A DNA stretch of 64,000 nt from Xanthomonas citri pv. mangiferaeindicae (GCA_002240395.1 CP016836.1:2790001-2854000), one strand, 5' to 3'. Shown: positions 29,696 to 38,897, counted from the first letter of the stretch. A program made the numbers and translations. Notes: generated by a model not told the origin, from the letters alone.

Positions 29696-32193
29696 ATGCC
29701 GGTAATGGCAAAACCTCCCAGCAAGCGCGGCAGTCGCCGCGATTCCGAACGTCCCGCCCCGGCCGCCAAGCGCGGCGAGGCCGGCGGCTCCTCCCGCAGC
29801 GGCAAGCCGGCAGCCCCACTGCCGCCCTGGATGCCCGATCCCGGTCTGCAGCGTGCGCTGCGCTCCGGTGCGCGCTCCGGTGCGCGCCCGTCCGCCGCGC
29901 CTGCCGCATCCGCTTCGCCTGCGCCACGCTCGCCCGCGCCGCGTGACGGCCGGATCGACGATCCGCACGCCAACCGCGAAGCGGCCCGCTACGCCAATCC
30001 GATCGCCAGCCGCGAGGCGATCCTGCAACTGCTCGCCGACGCCCCCGGGCCGCAGACCGCGACCGAACTGGCGCAGGCGCTCGATCTGACCGATCCGGAG
30101 CGCTTCGACGCGCTCGGCAAGCGGCTCGCCGCGATGCTGCGCGAGGGCCAGTTGCTGCAGAACCGCCGCGGCGGGCTGGTGCCGGCCAAGCGGCTGGACC
30201 TGATCCCCGGCACGGTGATCGCCAACCCGGAAGGCTTCGGCTTCCTGCGCCCCGACAGCGGAAGCGGCGACGACCTGTTCCTGCCACCGGCCGAGATGCG
30301 CAAGGTCATGCATGGCGATCGCGCGATGGCCAGCCTGACCAACGTCGATGCGCGCGGCCGCCGCGCCGGCGTTATCGTCGAAGTGCTTGAACGTCGCACG
30401 ACCCGGCTGATCGGCCGGTTTTCGATGGAGTCGGGCATCAGTTTCGTGGTGCCCGACGACCGCCGGATCCAGCGCAACGTGCAGATCCCGCAGGACGCGC
30501 GACTCGATGCGCAGGACGGCCAACTGGTCGTCTGCGAGATCGTCGCCCCCGGCGACGCGCGCCGACCGCCGATCGGCAAGGTGCTCGCGGTGCTGGGCGA
30601 TGCGCTGACTCCGTCGTTGGTGGTCGAGGCCGCGATTCACGGCCACCATCTGCCGCACGAGTTCCCGCAGCCGGTGCTCGACGAAGCCGCCGAGGTACCG
30701 CTGACCGTCGAGGAACGCATGCTTGGCGACCGCGTCGATCTGCGCGCATTGCCGCTGGTGACGATCGACGGCGAGGACGCCAAGGACTTCGACGACGCGG
30801 TGTACTGCGAGCCCAACCGCGACGGCTTCCGTCTGGTGGTGGCGATCGCCGATGTCTCGAACTATGTACGGCCGGGCACGCCGCTCGACGATGAAGCACA
30901 GCTGCGCGCGACCAGCGTGTACTTCCCCGGTTTCGTCGTGCCGATGCTGCCCGAGACCCTGTCCAACGGCATCTGCTCGCTGATGCCGCGGGTCGATCGG
31001 ATGTGCTTCGTCTGCGATATGCAGGTCGGTCGCGACGGCGAGGTGAGCGGCGCGAAGTTCTACGAGGCGGTGATGAACTCGCACGCCCGCCTGACCTACA
31101 ACCAGGTGTGGAAGGCGGTGGGCGAGCAGGACGAGGACGCGCGCGCGTCGATCGGCGCGCTGCTGCTGCCGCAGATCGAGCACCTGCATCAGTTGTTCCG
31201 TGTGCTGGCCAAGGCGCGGGCCAAGCGTGGCGCGATCGAGTTCGAGAGCTCGGAAGTGCGCTTCGTGCTCGACAACCGCGGCGAGGTCACCCAGGCCGGC
31301 ATGCTGGTGCGCAACGACGCGCACAAGCTGATCGAGGAATGCATGATCGCCGCGAACGTGGAGGCCGCGCGCTTCCTGCTCGAGGCGGGCATCCCGGCGC
31401 CGTATCGCGTGCACGACAAGCCGCCGGAGTCCAAGTACACCGACCTGCTTGAGTTCCTGAAGGAGTTCGCGCTGCGCATGCCGCCGTGGGCAAAGGTGCA
31501 GCCCAAGGACTTCACCAATCTGCTCAAGAAGATCCGCGATCGCAGCGATGCGACGCTGCTCGAGTCGGTGCTGCTGCGCAGCCAGAGCCAGGCGGTCTAC
31601 TCGACCGAGAATCTGGGCCACTTCGGCCTGGCGCTCGCGGCCTACGCCCACTTCACCTCGCCGATCCGCCGCTACCCGGACCTGCTGGTCCATCGCGCGA
31701 TCAAGCACGTGCTCTCGGGCAAGCCGCTGGCGAAGTTCGACTACACCCGCGGATGATGGAAAGCCTGGCGCTGCAATGCTCCGAGCGCGAGCGCCGCGCC
31801 GACGAGGCCGAGCGCGAGGTCGACGAGCGTTACCGCGCGGCGTGGATGGAAAAGCATGTCGGCGGCCAGTTCGACGGCGTCATCAGCGGCGTGACCAGCT
31901 TCGGGCTGTTTGTCGAGCTCGACCAGTCGAAAGTCAACGGCCTGGTGCACGTGACCCAGCTGCCGAACGATTTCTACCGCTTCGACCCCATCCGCCGGAT
32001 GCTGATCGGCGAGCGCGCCGGTCGGGAGTTTCGGCTCGGCGACCGCGTGCGCATCCTCGTGCTCAAGGCCAGCCTGGAAGACCGCAAGATCGACTTCCGT
32101 CTGGTCGAGGACGGGGCGCCGCAGCCCGGCGAGCCGAAACCGCCGCCGCCGCGCGGCAAGCCGGCGAAGCGCGAGAAGGCGCCCTACCGGTAG
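29696..32193 (+). pseudogene. rnr: ribonuclease R, interrupted by a single-base frameshift
   Basis: RNase R is a processive 3'-5' exoribonuclease acting on structured RNA. Frame 1 gives a winged-helix region, cold-shock domains and the RNB catalytic domain with DGEDAKDFDDAVYCE (metal-binding Asp cluster) and YAHFTSPIRRYPDLLVHR, and it then stops at 31756. The rest (MESLALQCSERERRADEAEREV, S1 domain, basic tail) continues in another frame to 32193. Adding one C to CCC at 31746-31748 restores YTPRMMESLALQ, the expected RNase R junction. Either the gene is genuinely mutated or the assembly lost a base. Without repair the S1 domain is missing. The start could also be ATG 29705. Confidence 0.85.
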
Positions 32194-32205
32194 AATGGAC
32201 GCCCC

Positions 32206-32237
32206 TTCGGGGCCGGGGCCCACGCCTCGGCCCCGAA
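32206..32237 (+). terminator. hairpin between rnr and rlmB
   Basis: TTCGGGGCCG (32206-32215) and CGGCCCCGAA (32228-32237) form a perfect 10-bp stem with a 12-base loop. There is no T run, so it may be a weak terminator or a processing site. Confidence 0.4.
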
Positions 32238-32271
32238 ACGTTTGAGCCCTCCTGAGCCCGAAGCCCGACGC

Positions 32272-33036
32272 ATGAGCAGCAAACAGAACCAGTGGATCGT
32301 CGGCATCAATGCCGTCGCCGCGGCCGTCGAACACGACGCCGAGAACGTACGCGAAGTGCTGCTCGAGGCGGGCGCCAAGAACCCGCGGATCGTGGAGATC
32401 GAGACCACCGCGCGCCGGCGCGACATCGACGTGCGCCGGGTCGCGCAGCAGGCGCTCGACGGCGTCGCCGGCGGCCTGCGCCATCAGGGCGCGGTCGCGC
32501 GCTATGCGGCGGCCCGGACCTGGGACGAGAACGAACTCGAGAGCCTGGTGGAAGCGGCCGAAGGCCGCGCGCTGCTGCTGGTGCTCGACGGCGTGCAGGA
32601 CCCGCACAACCTGGGCGCTTGCCTGCGCAGTGCCGCGGCGGCCGGGGTCACCGCGGTGCTGATCCCCAAGGACAAGGCGGTCCAGGTCAACGCGACGGTG
32701 CGCAAGACCTCGGCCGGCGCCGCCGACCATGTTCCGGTCGTGCGCGTGACCAATCTCTCGCGCAGCCTGCGCGACCTGCAGAAGCTTGGCGTGTGGATCT
32801 ACGGTCTGGCCGGTGAGGCGAGCGCCTCGTTGTATGGCCTGGACCTGCGCGGCAACGTCGCGTTGGTACTCGGCGGCGAGGCCGATGGTCTGCGCCGGCT
32901 CACCCGCGAGCATTGCGACCAGTTGGTGACCATTCCGATGCCCGGCGCCGATGCCGCGGGCGGCGTGGAGAGCCTGAACGTGTCGGTCGCCTCGGGCGTG
33001 GTGCTGTTCGAAGCGGTGCGTCAGCGCCTGGGTTGA
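32272..33036 (+). CDS. rlmB: 23S rRNA (guanosine(2251)-2'-O)-methyltransferase RlmB
   Basis: A SpoU/TrmH-family knotted methyltransferase of 254 residues that methylates G2251 in the peptidyl-transferase P loop of 23S rRNA. The N-terminal substrate-binding domain (WIVGINAVAAAVE) is followed by the SPOUT domain. Motif 1 is LLLVLDGVQDPHNLGACLRSA, motif 2 is ALVLGGEADGLRRL, and motif 3 is ESLNVSVASGVVLFEA. The rnr-rlmB order is conserved in gammaproteobacteria and supports the choice over other SpoU paralogues. The start at 32272 is the ATG closest to the family N-terminus. Confidence 0.96.
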   Translation: MSSKQNQWIVGINAVAAAVEHDAENVREVLLEAGAKNPRIVEIETTARRRDIDVRRVAQQALDGVAGGLRHQGAVARYAAARTWDENELESLVEAAEGRALLLVLDGVQDPHNLGACLRSAAAAGVTAVLIPKDKAVQVNATVRKTSAGAADHVPVVRVTNLSRSLRDLQKLGVWIYGLAGEASASLYGLDLRGNVALVLGGEADGLRRLTREHCDQLVTIPMPGADAAGGVESLNVSVASGVVLFEAVRQRLG

Positions 33037-33102
33037 GCCGTGCTTGCCCGCCGGGGCAGGCGGGCGGATGATGCGATCGGTTTCCGCGTAGAGGAGAACG
33101 GC

Positions 33103-33369
33103 ATGGACCTGCTCTGGCACCAATGGTGCGGCATCGTCGGTGCGTCGCTGATCGTGCTGGCGTACTTCCTGCTGCAGGTCACGCGGCTGTCGGGCGCCGG
33201 CCTGCCGTATCTGCTGCTGAATCTGTTCGGCGCCATCGGTGTGGTGCTTTCGCTCTACGGCGGCTTCGATGTCACCGTGCTGGCGATGCAGCTGGCGTGG
33301 ATCGCAATCAGCCTGTTCGGCATCGTCCGCACGCTCAGCGCCCGCAGCCGGGCGACTGGTCCGCACTGA
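33103..33369 (+). CDS. small membrane protein, CBU_0592-like family
   Basis: An 88-residue protein with three hydrophobic segments: IVGASLIVLAYFLLQV, LPYLLLNLFGAIGVVLSLYGG and VLAMQLAWIAISLFGIV. The LLWHQWCGIVG opening and the PYLLLN-GA-G--LSL pattern match the CBU_0592 family of small inner-membrane proteins, whose function is unknown. GAGGAG about six bases before the ATG at 33103 fixes the start. It lies 66 bases after rlmB, likely in its own or a shared transcription unit. Confidence 0.82.
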   Translation: MDLLWHQWCGIVGASLIVLAYFLLQVTRLSGAGLPYLLLNLFGAIGVVLSLYGGFDVTVLAMQLAWIAISLFGIVRTLSARSRATGPH

Positions 33370-33469
33370 CGGCGACGCGTCGGATCACGGCGCGCCCGAT
33401 CGCGGCGGCGGCGGGTCAGGCCGCGGTCATCCGTCGCGGCAGCGCCTGCGCCAGAATGTTGCGCAGGAA

Positions 33470-33530
33470 GCGGGGACGACCCCGCCGCTCCATCCACATC
33501 CGGGGACGGCCCCATCGCCACGATGGAGGT
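33470..33530 (+). promoter_or_regulatory. guanidine-II (mini-ykkC) riboswitch
   Basis: Two small hairpins carry the ACGR loops that define this class: GCGGGG-ACGA-CCCCGC (33470-33485) and GGGG-ACGG-CCCC (33502-33513). The linker CTCCATC (33488-33494) is complementary to GATGGAG (33522-33528), which contains the gdx Shine-Dalgarno. Guanidine binding should dock the two loops, release the Shine-Dalgarno and turn on translation. The riboswitch ends about 20 bases before a gdx-type exporter, the classical target. Confidence 0.88.
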
Positions 33531-33535
33531 GCGTC

Positions 33536-33850
33536 ATGTCCTGGATCATTCTCGTGCTGGCCGGTCTGTTCGAGATCGCCTGGGCGATCGGCCTGAAGTA
33601 CACCGACGGCTTCACTCGGTTGTGGCCCACGCTCGGCACGGTGGCATCGATGGTGATCAGCGTCGGCCTGCTCGGCATCGCGATGCGCGCATTGCCTGTC
33701 GGCACCGCGTATGCGATCTGGGTCGGCATCGGCGCGGTCGGCACCGTCATCCTGGGCATCGTACTGATGGGCGATGCCGCGAGTCCCGGGCGCCTGATCA
33801 GCCTGGCGCTGATCGTCGCCGGCATCATCGGGCTCAAGCTCGCCAGCTGA
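33536..33850 (+). CDS. gdx: SMR-family guanidinium exporter Gdx (SugE)
   Basis: A 104-residue small multidrug resistance family protein with four transmembrane helices. WIILVLAGLFEIAWAIGLKYTDGFTRLWPT holds the essential Glu13-type residue in the first helix and the Gdx-typical GLKY(T/S)xGFTRLxP motif. This separates guanidinium exporters from the quaternary-amine exporter EmrE. AYAIWVGIGAVGTVILGI and the GLKLAS terminus also fit SugE/Gdx. It functions as a dual-topology antiporter exchanging guanidinium for protons. The guanidine-II riboswitch directly upstream is strong independent support. GGAGGTG at 33525-33531 is the ribosome binding site. Confidence 0.95.
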   Translation: MSWIILVLAGLFEIAWAIGLKYTDGFTRLWPTLGTVASMVISVGLLGIAMRALPVGTAYAIWVGIGAVGTVILGIVLMGDAASPGRLISLALIVAGIIGLKLAS

Positions 33851-34394
33851 TCTGCGCGGCTTATTTTGGGCCGGTTTCTTCTGGCGAACGTTAGATGGGC
33901 AGCGGCCCGCCGGCCGGAAGCTGCTCTCCCCTCGGTCAAGGCCGCTTCGCGGTCCGGCCACGCGAAGCACGCGTGGCGTTCGCATGGACGCGCGGCAGTG
34001 CCGCGCACGCCATCCATGCTCACCCTGCCTTGACTCGGGCGCGCTCCCGCTCCGCTTTGCGGATCGGTCCGGCCCGGCGCAGCGCGCCGGGCGTTCGCCC
34101 GCTCGCGCGGCATGCCGCGCAAGCAGAGCTGGCTCACTCATGGCGCGCTCGACGCAGCCACCGGCCGTCAGTCCGCTGCAGCAGACGTGTACAGCTTGAC
34201 TTCGGATAGACGCAGCACCGCATGCAGGCCATCCAAAACCGGGGTCAGAGTGCAATTTCGCAAGGCGAAATTGCACTCTGACCCCGGTTCTACCCTAAAG
34301 CGCCCCTGGCACCGGCGGCGCGCATCGAAGACCATAGCCACCCCCACGTCGGCACGTTGCGCACGCGCCGGCCCACCGCTGCCTGGAATCCGTC
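33851..34394. other. gene-less 544-base stretch with repeats
   Basis: No credible gene. It includes the long palindrome at 34237-34289 and GC-rich sequence with short inverted repeats such as GCGCGGCAGTGCCGCGC. Text shared with 29395-29530 (CTTGACTCGGGCGCG, CACCGGCCGTCAGTCCGCTG) and with 57535-57560 (GCAAGCAGAGC-GGCTC) suggests decayed copies of one mobile or amplified repeat family. Confidence 0.55.
34237..34289. repeat. long palindromic repeat, copy 2 (perfect)
   Basis: A perfect 25-bp inverted repeat beginning AACCGGGGTCAGAGTGCAAT on the left arm (34237-34261), with loop AAG (34262-34264) and its exact complement at 34265-34289. It is the best preserved of three copies in the window. Confidence 0.85.
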
Positions 34395-35525
34395 GTGCTC
34401 AGTGTCGTCGCCCTCCTGCTCGCGTCCTATCTTGCTCTGCGGCTGGTACTGCCCTTGCGCTGTGCTTGGCCGCTGCGCGTCGTATTGGCGGCGCTGATCT
34501 ACGGGTTGGCGCTGCATCACCGCATCGTCGCGCGCTTCGCCGGCAGCATGGCCTCGCCCGAACTGCCGAAGCTGGTCATCGCCGCGCTCGGCACCGGTTT
34601 CGTGGCGCTGCTGCTCACCGCGCTGCTGGTGCTGCTGCTCGACCTCGCGACGCTCGCGAGCTGGACATTGCGCCGTCGCGGTGCGTTGTCGGCATTGCGC
34701 GCACGCTGGCTGCGGCCGGGTGCGGCGGCGCTGGCGTTGCTGCTGTCGCTGTACGGCACCTGGCAGGCGATGGTGGTGCCGCAGGTGCGCCAGGTCGAGA
34801 TCGCGATCGCCGACCTGCCGCCGGCCTTCGAGGGCTATCGTCTGCTGCAGCTGACCGATATTCACACCAGCCGCTTGCTGACCGGCGACTGGGTCGCCGA
34901 GGTCGTCGCGCGTGCGAATGCGCAACGCCCGGACCTGATCGTCATCACCGGCGATCTGGTCGACGGCAGCGTGCGTGCGCGCAGGGACGATGTGCGTCCG
35001 CTGGCCGACTTGCGCGCCCCCGACGGGGTCATCGCGATCACCGGCAATCACGAGTACTACGGTCAGTATCGCGAATGGATGGATGCGTTTGCTGCGCTGG
35101 GCATGACGGTGCTCGAGAACGCGCACCTGCGCATCGCGCGCGGGGATGCCGCGCTGACCATCGCCGGCGTCACCGATCCGGTCGCCGAGCGCTATGGCAT
35201 GCCCAAGCCCGATGCTGCGGCTGCACTGGCTGGCGTCGATCCGGATGCGCCGGTGATTCTGCTCGATCACCGTCCGCGCGAGGCCCGCGCACATGCCGCG
35301 CGCGGAGTCGCGCTGCAGCTCTCTGGTCACACGCATGGCGGCCACATCATCGGCATGGATCGTGTGATCGCGCGCGCCAATGGTGGCTTCGTGTCCGGCC
35401 TCTATCCAGTCGATGGCATGCAGTTGTACGTCAGCAATGGTGCCGGGCTGTGGCCGGGCTTTGCGACCCGGATCGGCGTACCGTCCGAGATCACGCTGAT
35501 CACGCTGCGTCGGGCGGCGGACTGA
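34395..35525 (+). CDS. membrane-associated metallophosphoesterase
   Basis: A 376-residue protein with three or four N-terminal transmembrane segments (within residues 1-135) and a C-terminal calcineurin-like phosphoesterase domain. Metal ligands are visible in order: LTDIHTS (D-x-H), TGDLVDG (GD), GNHEYY (GNHE), and LSGHTHGGH (GHTH). This topology matches YaeI/YkuE-type phosphoesterases, which act at the membrane on unknown substrates. It starts with GTG at 34395; no better start is available and the first hydrophobic segment begins immediately. Its 3' end overlaps the convergent RNase T gene by 26 bases. Confidence 0.9.
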   Translation: MLSVVALLLASYLALRLVLPLRCAWPLRVVLAALIYGLALHHRIVARFAGSMASPELPKLVIAALGTGFVALLLTALLVLLLDLATLASWTLRRRGALSALRARWLRPGAAALALLLSLYGTWQAMVVPQVRQVEIAIADLPPAFEGYRLLQLTDIHTSRLLTGDWVAEVVARANAQRPDLIVITGDLVDGSVRARRDDVRPLADLRAPDGVIAITGNHEYYGQYREWMDAFAALGMTVLENAHLRIARGDAALTIAGVTDPVAERYGMPKPDAAAALAGVDPDAPVILLDHRPREARAHAARGVALQLSGHTHGGHIIGMDRVIARANGGFVSGLYPVDGMQLYVSNGAGLWPGFATRIGVPSEITLITLRRAAD

Positions 35526-36195
35526 GCGCTGCCGGCGCGGCGGTGTCGGCGGGCGCGGCCATTGCCGGCCAGGCATTGGCGATGCGGCAGAACAGCTGCG
35601 CGGTCAGTGTCGTGTCGTACAACGCCGAGTGCGCCTGCGACTGGTCCCAGGTCAGGCCGGCGGCCTGCACCGCGCGCGCCAGCACCGTCTGGCCGTAGGC
35701 AACGCCGGCCAAGGTCACGGTGTCGAACACACTGAAAGGATGGAACGGGTTGCGCTTGTGGCCGCTGCGCTCGACCGCAGCGTTGATGAAGCCCAGATCG
35801 AAATGCGCGTTGTGACCGACCAGGATCGCGCGCTGGCACTGGTGCCGTCGCACCGCTGCACGCACGTGGGCGAACACGTGCTCGAGCGCATCGCGTTCGG
35901 GCTTGGCAAAGCGGAATGGGTGATGAATGTCGATCCCGGTCACTTCCAGCGACTTGGGATCGATCGTCATGCCCGGCGCCGGCTCGACGTGCGCATGCGC
36001 CGATTCGCCCGGAAACAGGCGTCCCTCGGCATCGAGGTCGAGCGGGATCGCGGCGATCTCCAGCAGCGCGTGCCGACGCGCGTCGAAGCCGCCGGTCTCC
36101 ACATCGACCACGACGGGCAGAAAGCCACGGAAGCGGCGGGCCATCGGCACAAGGGCAGTGGGGGCGGCAGCGGCCGGCGCATCGATCTCGAGCAT
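35500..36195 (-). CDS. rnt: ribonuclease T
   Basis: RNase T is a DEDD-family 3'-5' exoribonuclease that trims tRNA and other stable RNA 3' ends. The 231-residue protein shows the three Exo motifs: VVDVETGGFD, GHNAHFDLGF and AHSALYD with the catalytic His/Asp pair. It also has TGIDIHHPFR and FSVFDTVTLAG, which are typical of Rnt rather than the DnaQ proofreading subunit. The ATG at 36195 was chosen because upstream in-frame codons encode Arg-rich intergenic sequence. The last 20 residues are Pro/Ala-rich and low complexity. It is not coupled to phoU, which starts on the same strand further upstream. Confidence 0.93.
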   Translation of the reverse strand: MLEIDAPAAAAPTALVPMARRFRGFLPVVVDVETGGFDARRHALLEIAAIPLDLDAEGRLFPGESAHAHVEPAPGMTIDPKSLEVTGIDIHHPFRFAKPERDALEHVFAHVRAAVRRHQCQRAILVGHNAHFDLGFINAAVERSGHKRNPFHPFSVFDTVTLAGVAYGQTVLARAVQAAGLTWDQSQAHSALYDTTLTAQLFCRIANAWPAMAAPADTAAPAALSPPPDAA

Positions 36196-36259
36196 GCGCG
36201 CAAGCCTAGCAGAGCGCCGCCCGCGGTTCGGCCGCGGCGGCGGTCGAGCCGCCCGCCGT

Positions 36260-36964
36260 TCAGACGACCGTGTTGGTCCCGTCGCGCTTCTCGCGCGGCG
36301 GCAGGCCATCATCGCCGTGCTCCAGGAACCAGATGTTCTCGGCGATGTTGGTCGCGTGGTCGCCGATGCGCTCGATGTTCTTGGCCATGAACAGCAGATG
36401 CGTGCTCGGCGTGATCGCGCGCGGATCTTCCATCATGTAGGTCAGCAGTTCGCGGAACAGGCTGGTGTAGACCGTGTCGATCTCCACGTCCTGGGCGCGC
36501 ACGCGCTGCGCCGCCTCGGCATTGGTGTCGCGGAACGCCGCCAGCACTTCGCGCACCTGGCGCACGGCCAGTTCGCCCAGCACGGCCAGGCCGCGGGTAT
36601 GCGGCAGCGGCGGGGCGAGATTGAGCGCGGTCGAGCGCTTGGCCACGTTTGCCGCGTAGTCACCGATGCGCTCGATGTCGGCGGCAATGCGCAGGGCGGC
36701 CAGGATTTCGCGCAGGTCGCGCGCCATCGGCCCGCGCAGTGCGAGTTTCATCACGTCCTGGCTGATCTCGCGCTCGAGGATGTCGATTGCATCGTCGTTG
36801 GCGACGATCCGGTCGGCGGCGCGGTCGTCGCGCCGCTCGACGACGTCCAGCGCCGACTCGAGCTGCGCGGCCGCCATCTCGCCCATGCGCAGGATCTCGC
36901 CGGTCAGCCGGCTGCGTTCTTCGTCGTAGCTCTTGACGATGTGGTCGTGCGGTTGGGTGGGCAT
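36260..36964 (-). CDS. phoU: phosphate signalling protein PhoU
   Basis: PhoU is a two-repeat helical bundle that couples the PstSCAB transporter to PhoR and keeps the Pho regulon off when phosphate is plentiful. Both repeats carry the metal-binding motif: ADIERIGDYAANVAK and KNIERIGDHATNIAE. The length of 234 residues is standard. ATG at 36964 gives the typical MPTQPHDHIVKSYDEE opening. It is the last gene of the pst unit, separated from pstB by a 159-base gap holding a strong hairpin. The phoB/phoR genes are not in the window. Confidence 0.97.
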   Translation of the reverse strand: MPTQPHDHIVKSYDEERSRLTGEILRMGEMAAAQLESALDVVERRDDRAADRIVANDDAIDILEREISQDVMKLALRGPMARDLREILAALRIAADIERIGDYAANVAKRSTALNLAPPLPHTRGLAVLGELAVRQVREVLAAFRDTNAEAAQRVRAQDVEIDTVYTSLFRELLTYMMEDPRAITPSTHLLFMAKNIERIGDHATNIAENIWFLEHGDDGLPPREKRDGTNTVV

Positions 36965-37079
36965 GGTGGTTACCTGGAAGGGAAGGCGCAGAAGCGTCGT
37001 CGTGGGAAGGGCGTCGCCATCCATGGCGGGTGTTGCCGACCTCGGATCGACCGGCCCAGCCATCCCTGGCCGGGCGTTC

Positions 37080-37124
37080 GGGGCGCGTGGTCGAGGCCGG
37101 ATGGCCTCGACCACGCGCGCCCCT
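37080..37124 (-). terminator. strong hairpin between pstB and phoU
   Basis: A perfect 16-bp stem, GCGCGTGGTCGAGGCC (37083-37098) with GGCCTCGACCACGCGC (37103-37118), loop GGAT, flanked by GGG and CCC. It lies immediately after the pstB stop in the direction of transcription. It lacks a T run on either strand. It may attenuate readthrough to phoU or protect the upstream mRNA. Confidence 0.5.
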
Positions 37125-38011
37125 CACCCAAACCGGCCAGTGATGTAGTCCTCGGTCTGCCGCTTGGAGGGGTTGGAGAAGATCGTCTCGGTGGTGTCGT
37201 GTTCGATCAGATCGCCCAGGTACATGAAGGCGGTGTAGTCGGACACGCGCGCGGCCTGCTGCATGTTGTGGGTGACGATGACGATCGTGTAATCGACCTT
37301 CAGCTCTTCGACCAACTGCTCGATGCGGCTGGTGGAGATCGGGTCGAGCGCCGACGTCGGCTCGTCGAGCAGCAGTACGTCGGGGCGCAGCGCCACCGCG
37401 CGTGCGATGCACAGGCGCTGCTGCTGGCCGCCCGACAGGCCCAGCGCGTTCTGGCCGAGCTTGTCCTTGACCTCGCCCCACAGCGCGGCCTGGGTCAGGG
37501 CCTGCTCGACGCGGTCGGCAAGCTGGCCCTTGGAGAGCTTTTCGTGGTGGCGGATCGCATAGGCGACGTTCTCGAAGATCGTCATCGGAAACGGCACCGG
37601 CTTCTGAAACACCATGCCAACCTTGGAGCGCAGCCGGTTCATCGGGTAGCGCGGCGATAGGATGTTCTCGCCGTCGAGCAGCACTTCGCCGCTGGCCACC
37701 AGCTTGGGGTACAGCGCATAGATGCGGTTGAAGATGCGCAGCAGGGTCGACTTGCCGCAGCCCGAAGGCCCGATCAGCGCGGTCACGCGCTTTTCGGGAA
37801 TCTCAAGATCGATGCCCTTGAGCGCGTGGAAGTCGCCGTAGTGGAAGTCCAGGCCGCGCGCGGCGATCTTGACCGGCCGCGGGGCCAGCGCTTCGCGGGC
37901 ATGGGTCGCCAGCTGGATGCGTTGCGACGGCGCGGTATGCAGGTCGTTCATGGCCGGATCCGGTGTAAAGGAGGGAGTGGGGTCGGGAAGGCGGGGCGCG
38001 GCGTCAGTCAT
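37124..38011 (-). CDS. pstB: phosphate ABC transporter ATP-binding protein PstB
   Basis: The ATPase of the high-affinity phosphate importer. Walker A is GPSGCGKST, the Q-loop lies in GMVFQKPVPFPM, the signature is LSGGQQQRLCIARA, and Walker B is VLLLDEPTSALDPIST, followed by the H-loop VTHNMQQAARV. The 295-residue form includes a 35-residue variable N-terminus. ATG at 38011 overlaps the pstA stop by eight bases, suggesting coupling; an internal ATG at 37951 is an alternative. It is cytosolic and docks on PstA/PstC. Confidence 0.97.
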   Translation of the reverse strand: MTDAAPRLPDPTPSFTPDPAMNDLHTAPSQRIQLATHAREALAPRPVKIAARGLDFHYGDFHALKGIDLEIPEKRVTALIGPSGCGKSTLLRIFNRIYALYPKLVASGEVLLDGENILSPRYPMNRLRSKVGMVFQKPVPFPMTIFENVAYAIRHHEKLSKGQLADRVEQALTQAALWGEVKDKLGQNALGLSGGQQQRLCIARAVALRPDVLLLDEPTSALDPISTSRIEQLVEELKVDYTIVIVTHNMQQAARVSDYTAFMYLGDLIEHDTTETIFSNPSKRQTEDYITGRFG

Positions 38012-38897
38012 GCGCCACCCGGTTGCGCAGCAGGATCGCGCGGGCGCCCAGGCTCACCAGCAGCACAAAGCAGGTCAGCACCAGCGCGCCGGCCCAGGCC
38101 AGCTGCTGCCAGGATTCGTAGGGGCTGCCGGCGTACTGGTACATCACCACCGGTACGCTCGCCATCGGGCGCAGCACGTCGCTGTTCCAGTACTGATTGC
38201 CGAACGCGGTGAACAGCAACGGTGCGGTTTCGCCGCTGATGCGCGCCAGCGCCAACAGCACGCCGGTGACGATGCCGGCCGACGCGCTGCGGTAGAGCAC
38301 CTGCACCACGACCTTCCAGTGCGGCACACCCAGCGACAGCGCGGCTTCGCGCATTTGCGTGGGCACCAGCTGCAACATCTCGTCGGTGGTGCGCACCACG
38401 ACCGGCAGCACGATGAACGCCAGCGCGATCGCGCCGGCCAACGCCGAGAAGCGGCCGCCGGTCTGCATCACGAACAGCGTGTAGACGAACAGGCCGAGCA
38501 CGATCGACGGCGCAGAGAGCAGGATGTCGTTGATGAAGCGCACGACCACGCCGGCCTTGCGTGCCCGGCCGTACTCCGACAGCCAGGTGCCGGCGGCCAC
38601 GCCCAGCGGTGTGCCGATCGCGATCGCCAGTGCGCACATCACTGCGCTGCCGAAGAACGCGTTGAGCAGGCCGCCGTCCTGCATCGGCGGCGGCGTCATC
38701 TGCGTGAACAACTGCAGGTTGATGCCGCCGGCGGCCTTGCTGACCAGCGTCCACAGGATCCAACCCAGGAAGAACAGGCCGAACGCGGCGGTCAGGCAGC
38801 CCATCACAATCGCGATGCCGTTGCGCAAGCGGCGGCGCGCATACAGGCGGTCGGCGACCTGGCGTTCGCGCTCGGTGACGGTAGCGACAGCGGTCAT
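38004..38897 (-). CDS. pstA: phosphate ABC transporter permease PstA
   Basis: A 297-residue inner-membrane permease with six predicted transmembrane helices. The EAA-type cytoplasmic loop is REAALSLGVPHWKVVVQVLYRSASAGIVTG, the contact site for PstB. APSIVLGLFVYTLFV and ISGETAPLLFTAFGNQYWN are typical of PstA. The ATG overlaps the pstC stop (ATGA). It forms the channel with PstC and takes phosphate from the PstS proteins encoded upstream. Confidence 0.97.
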   Translation of the reverse strand: MTAVATVTERERQVADRLYARRRLRNGIAIVMGCLTAAFGLFFLGWILWTLVSKAAGGINLQLFTQMTPPPMQDGGLLNAFFGSAVMCALAIAIGTPLGVAAGTWLSEYGRARKAGVVVRFINDILLSAPSIVLGLFVYTLFVMQTGGRFSALAGAIALAFIVLPVVVRTTDEMLQLVPTQMREAALSLGVPHWKVVVQVLYRSASAGIVTGVLLALARISGETAPLLFTAFGNQYWNSDVLRPMASVPVVMYQYAGSPYESWQQLAWAGALVLTCFVLLVSLGARAILLRNRVAHD

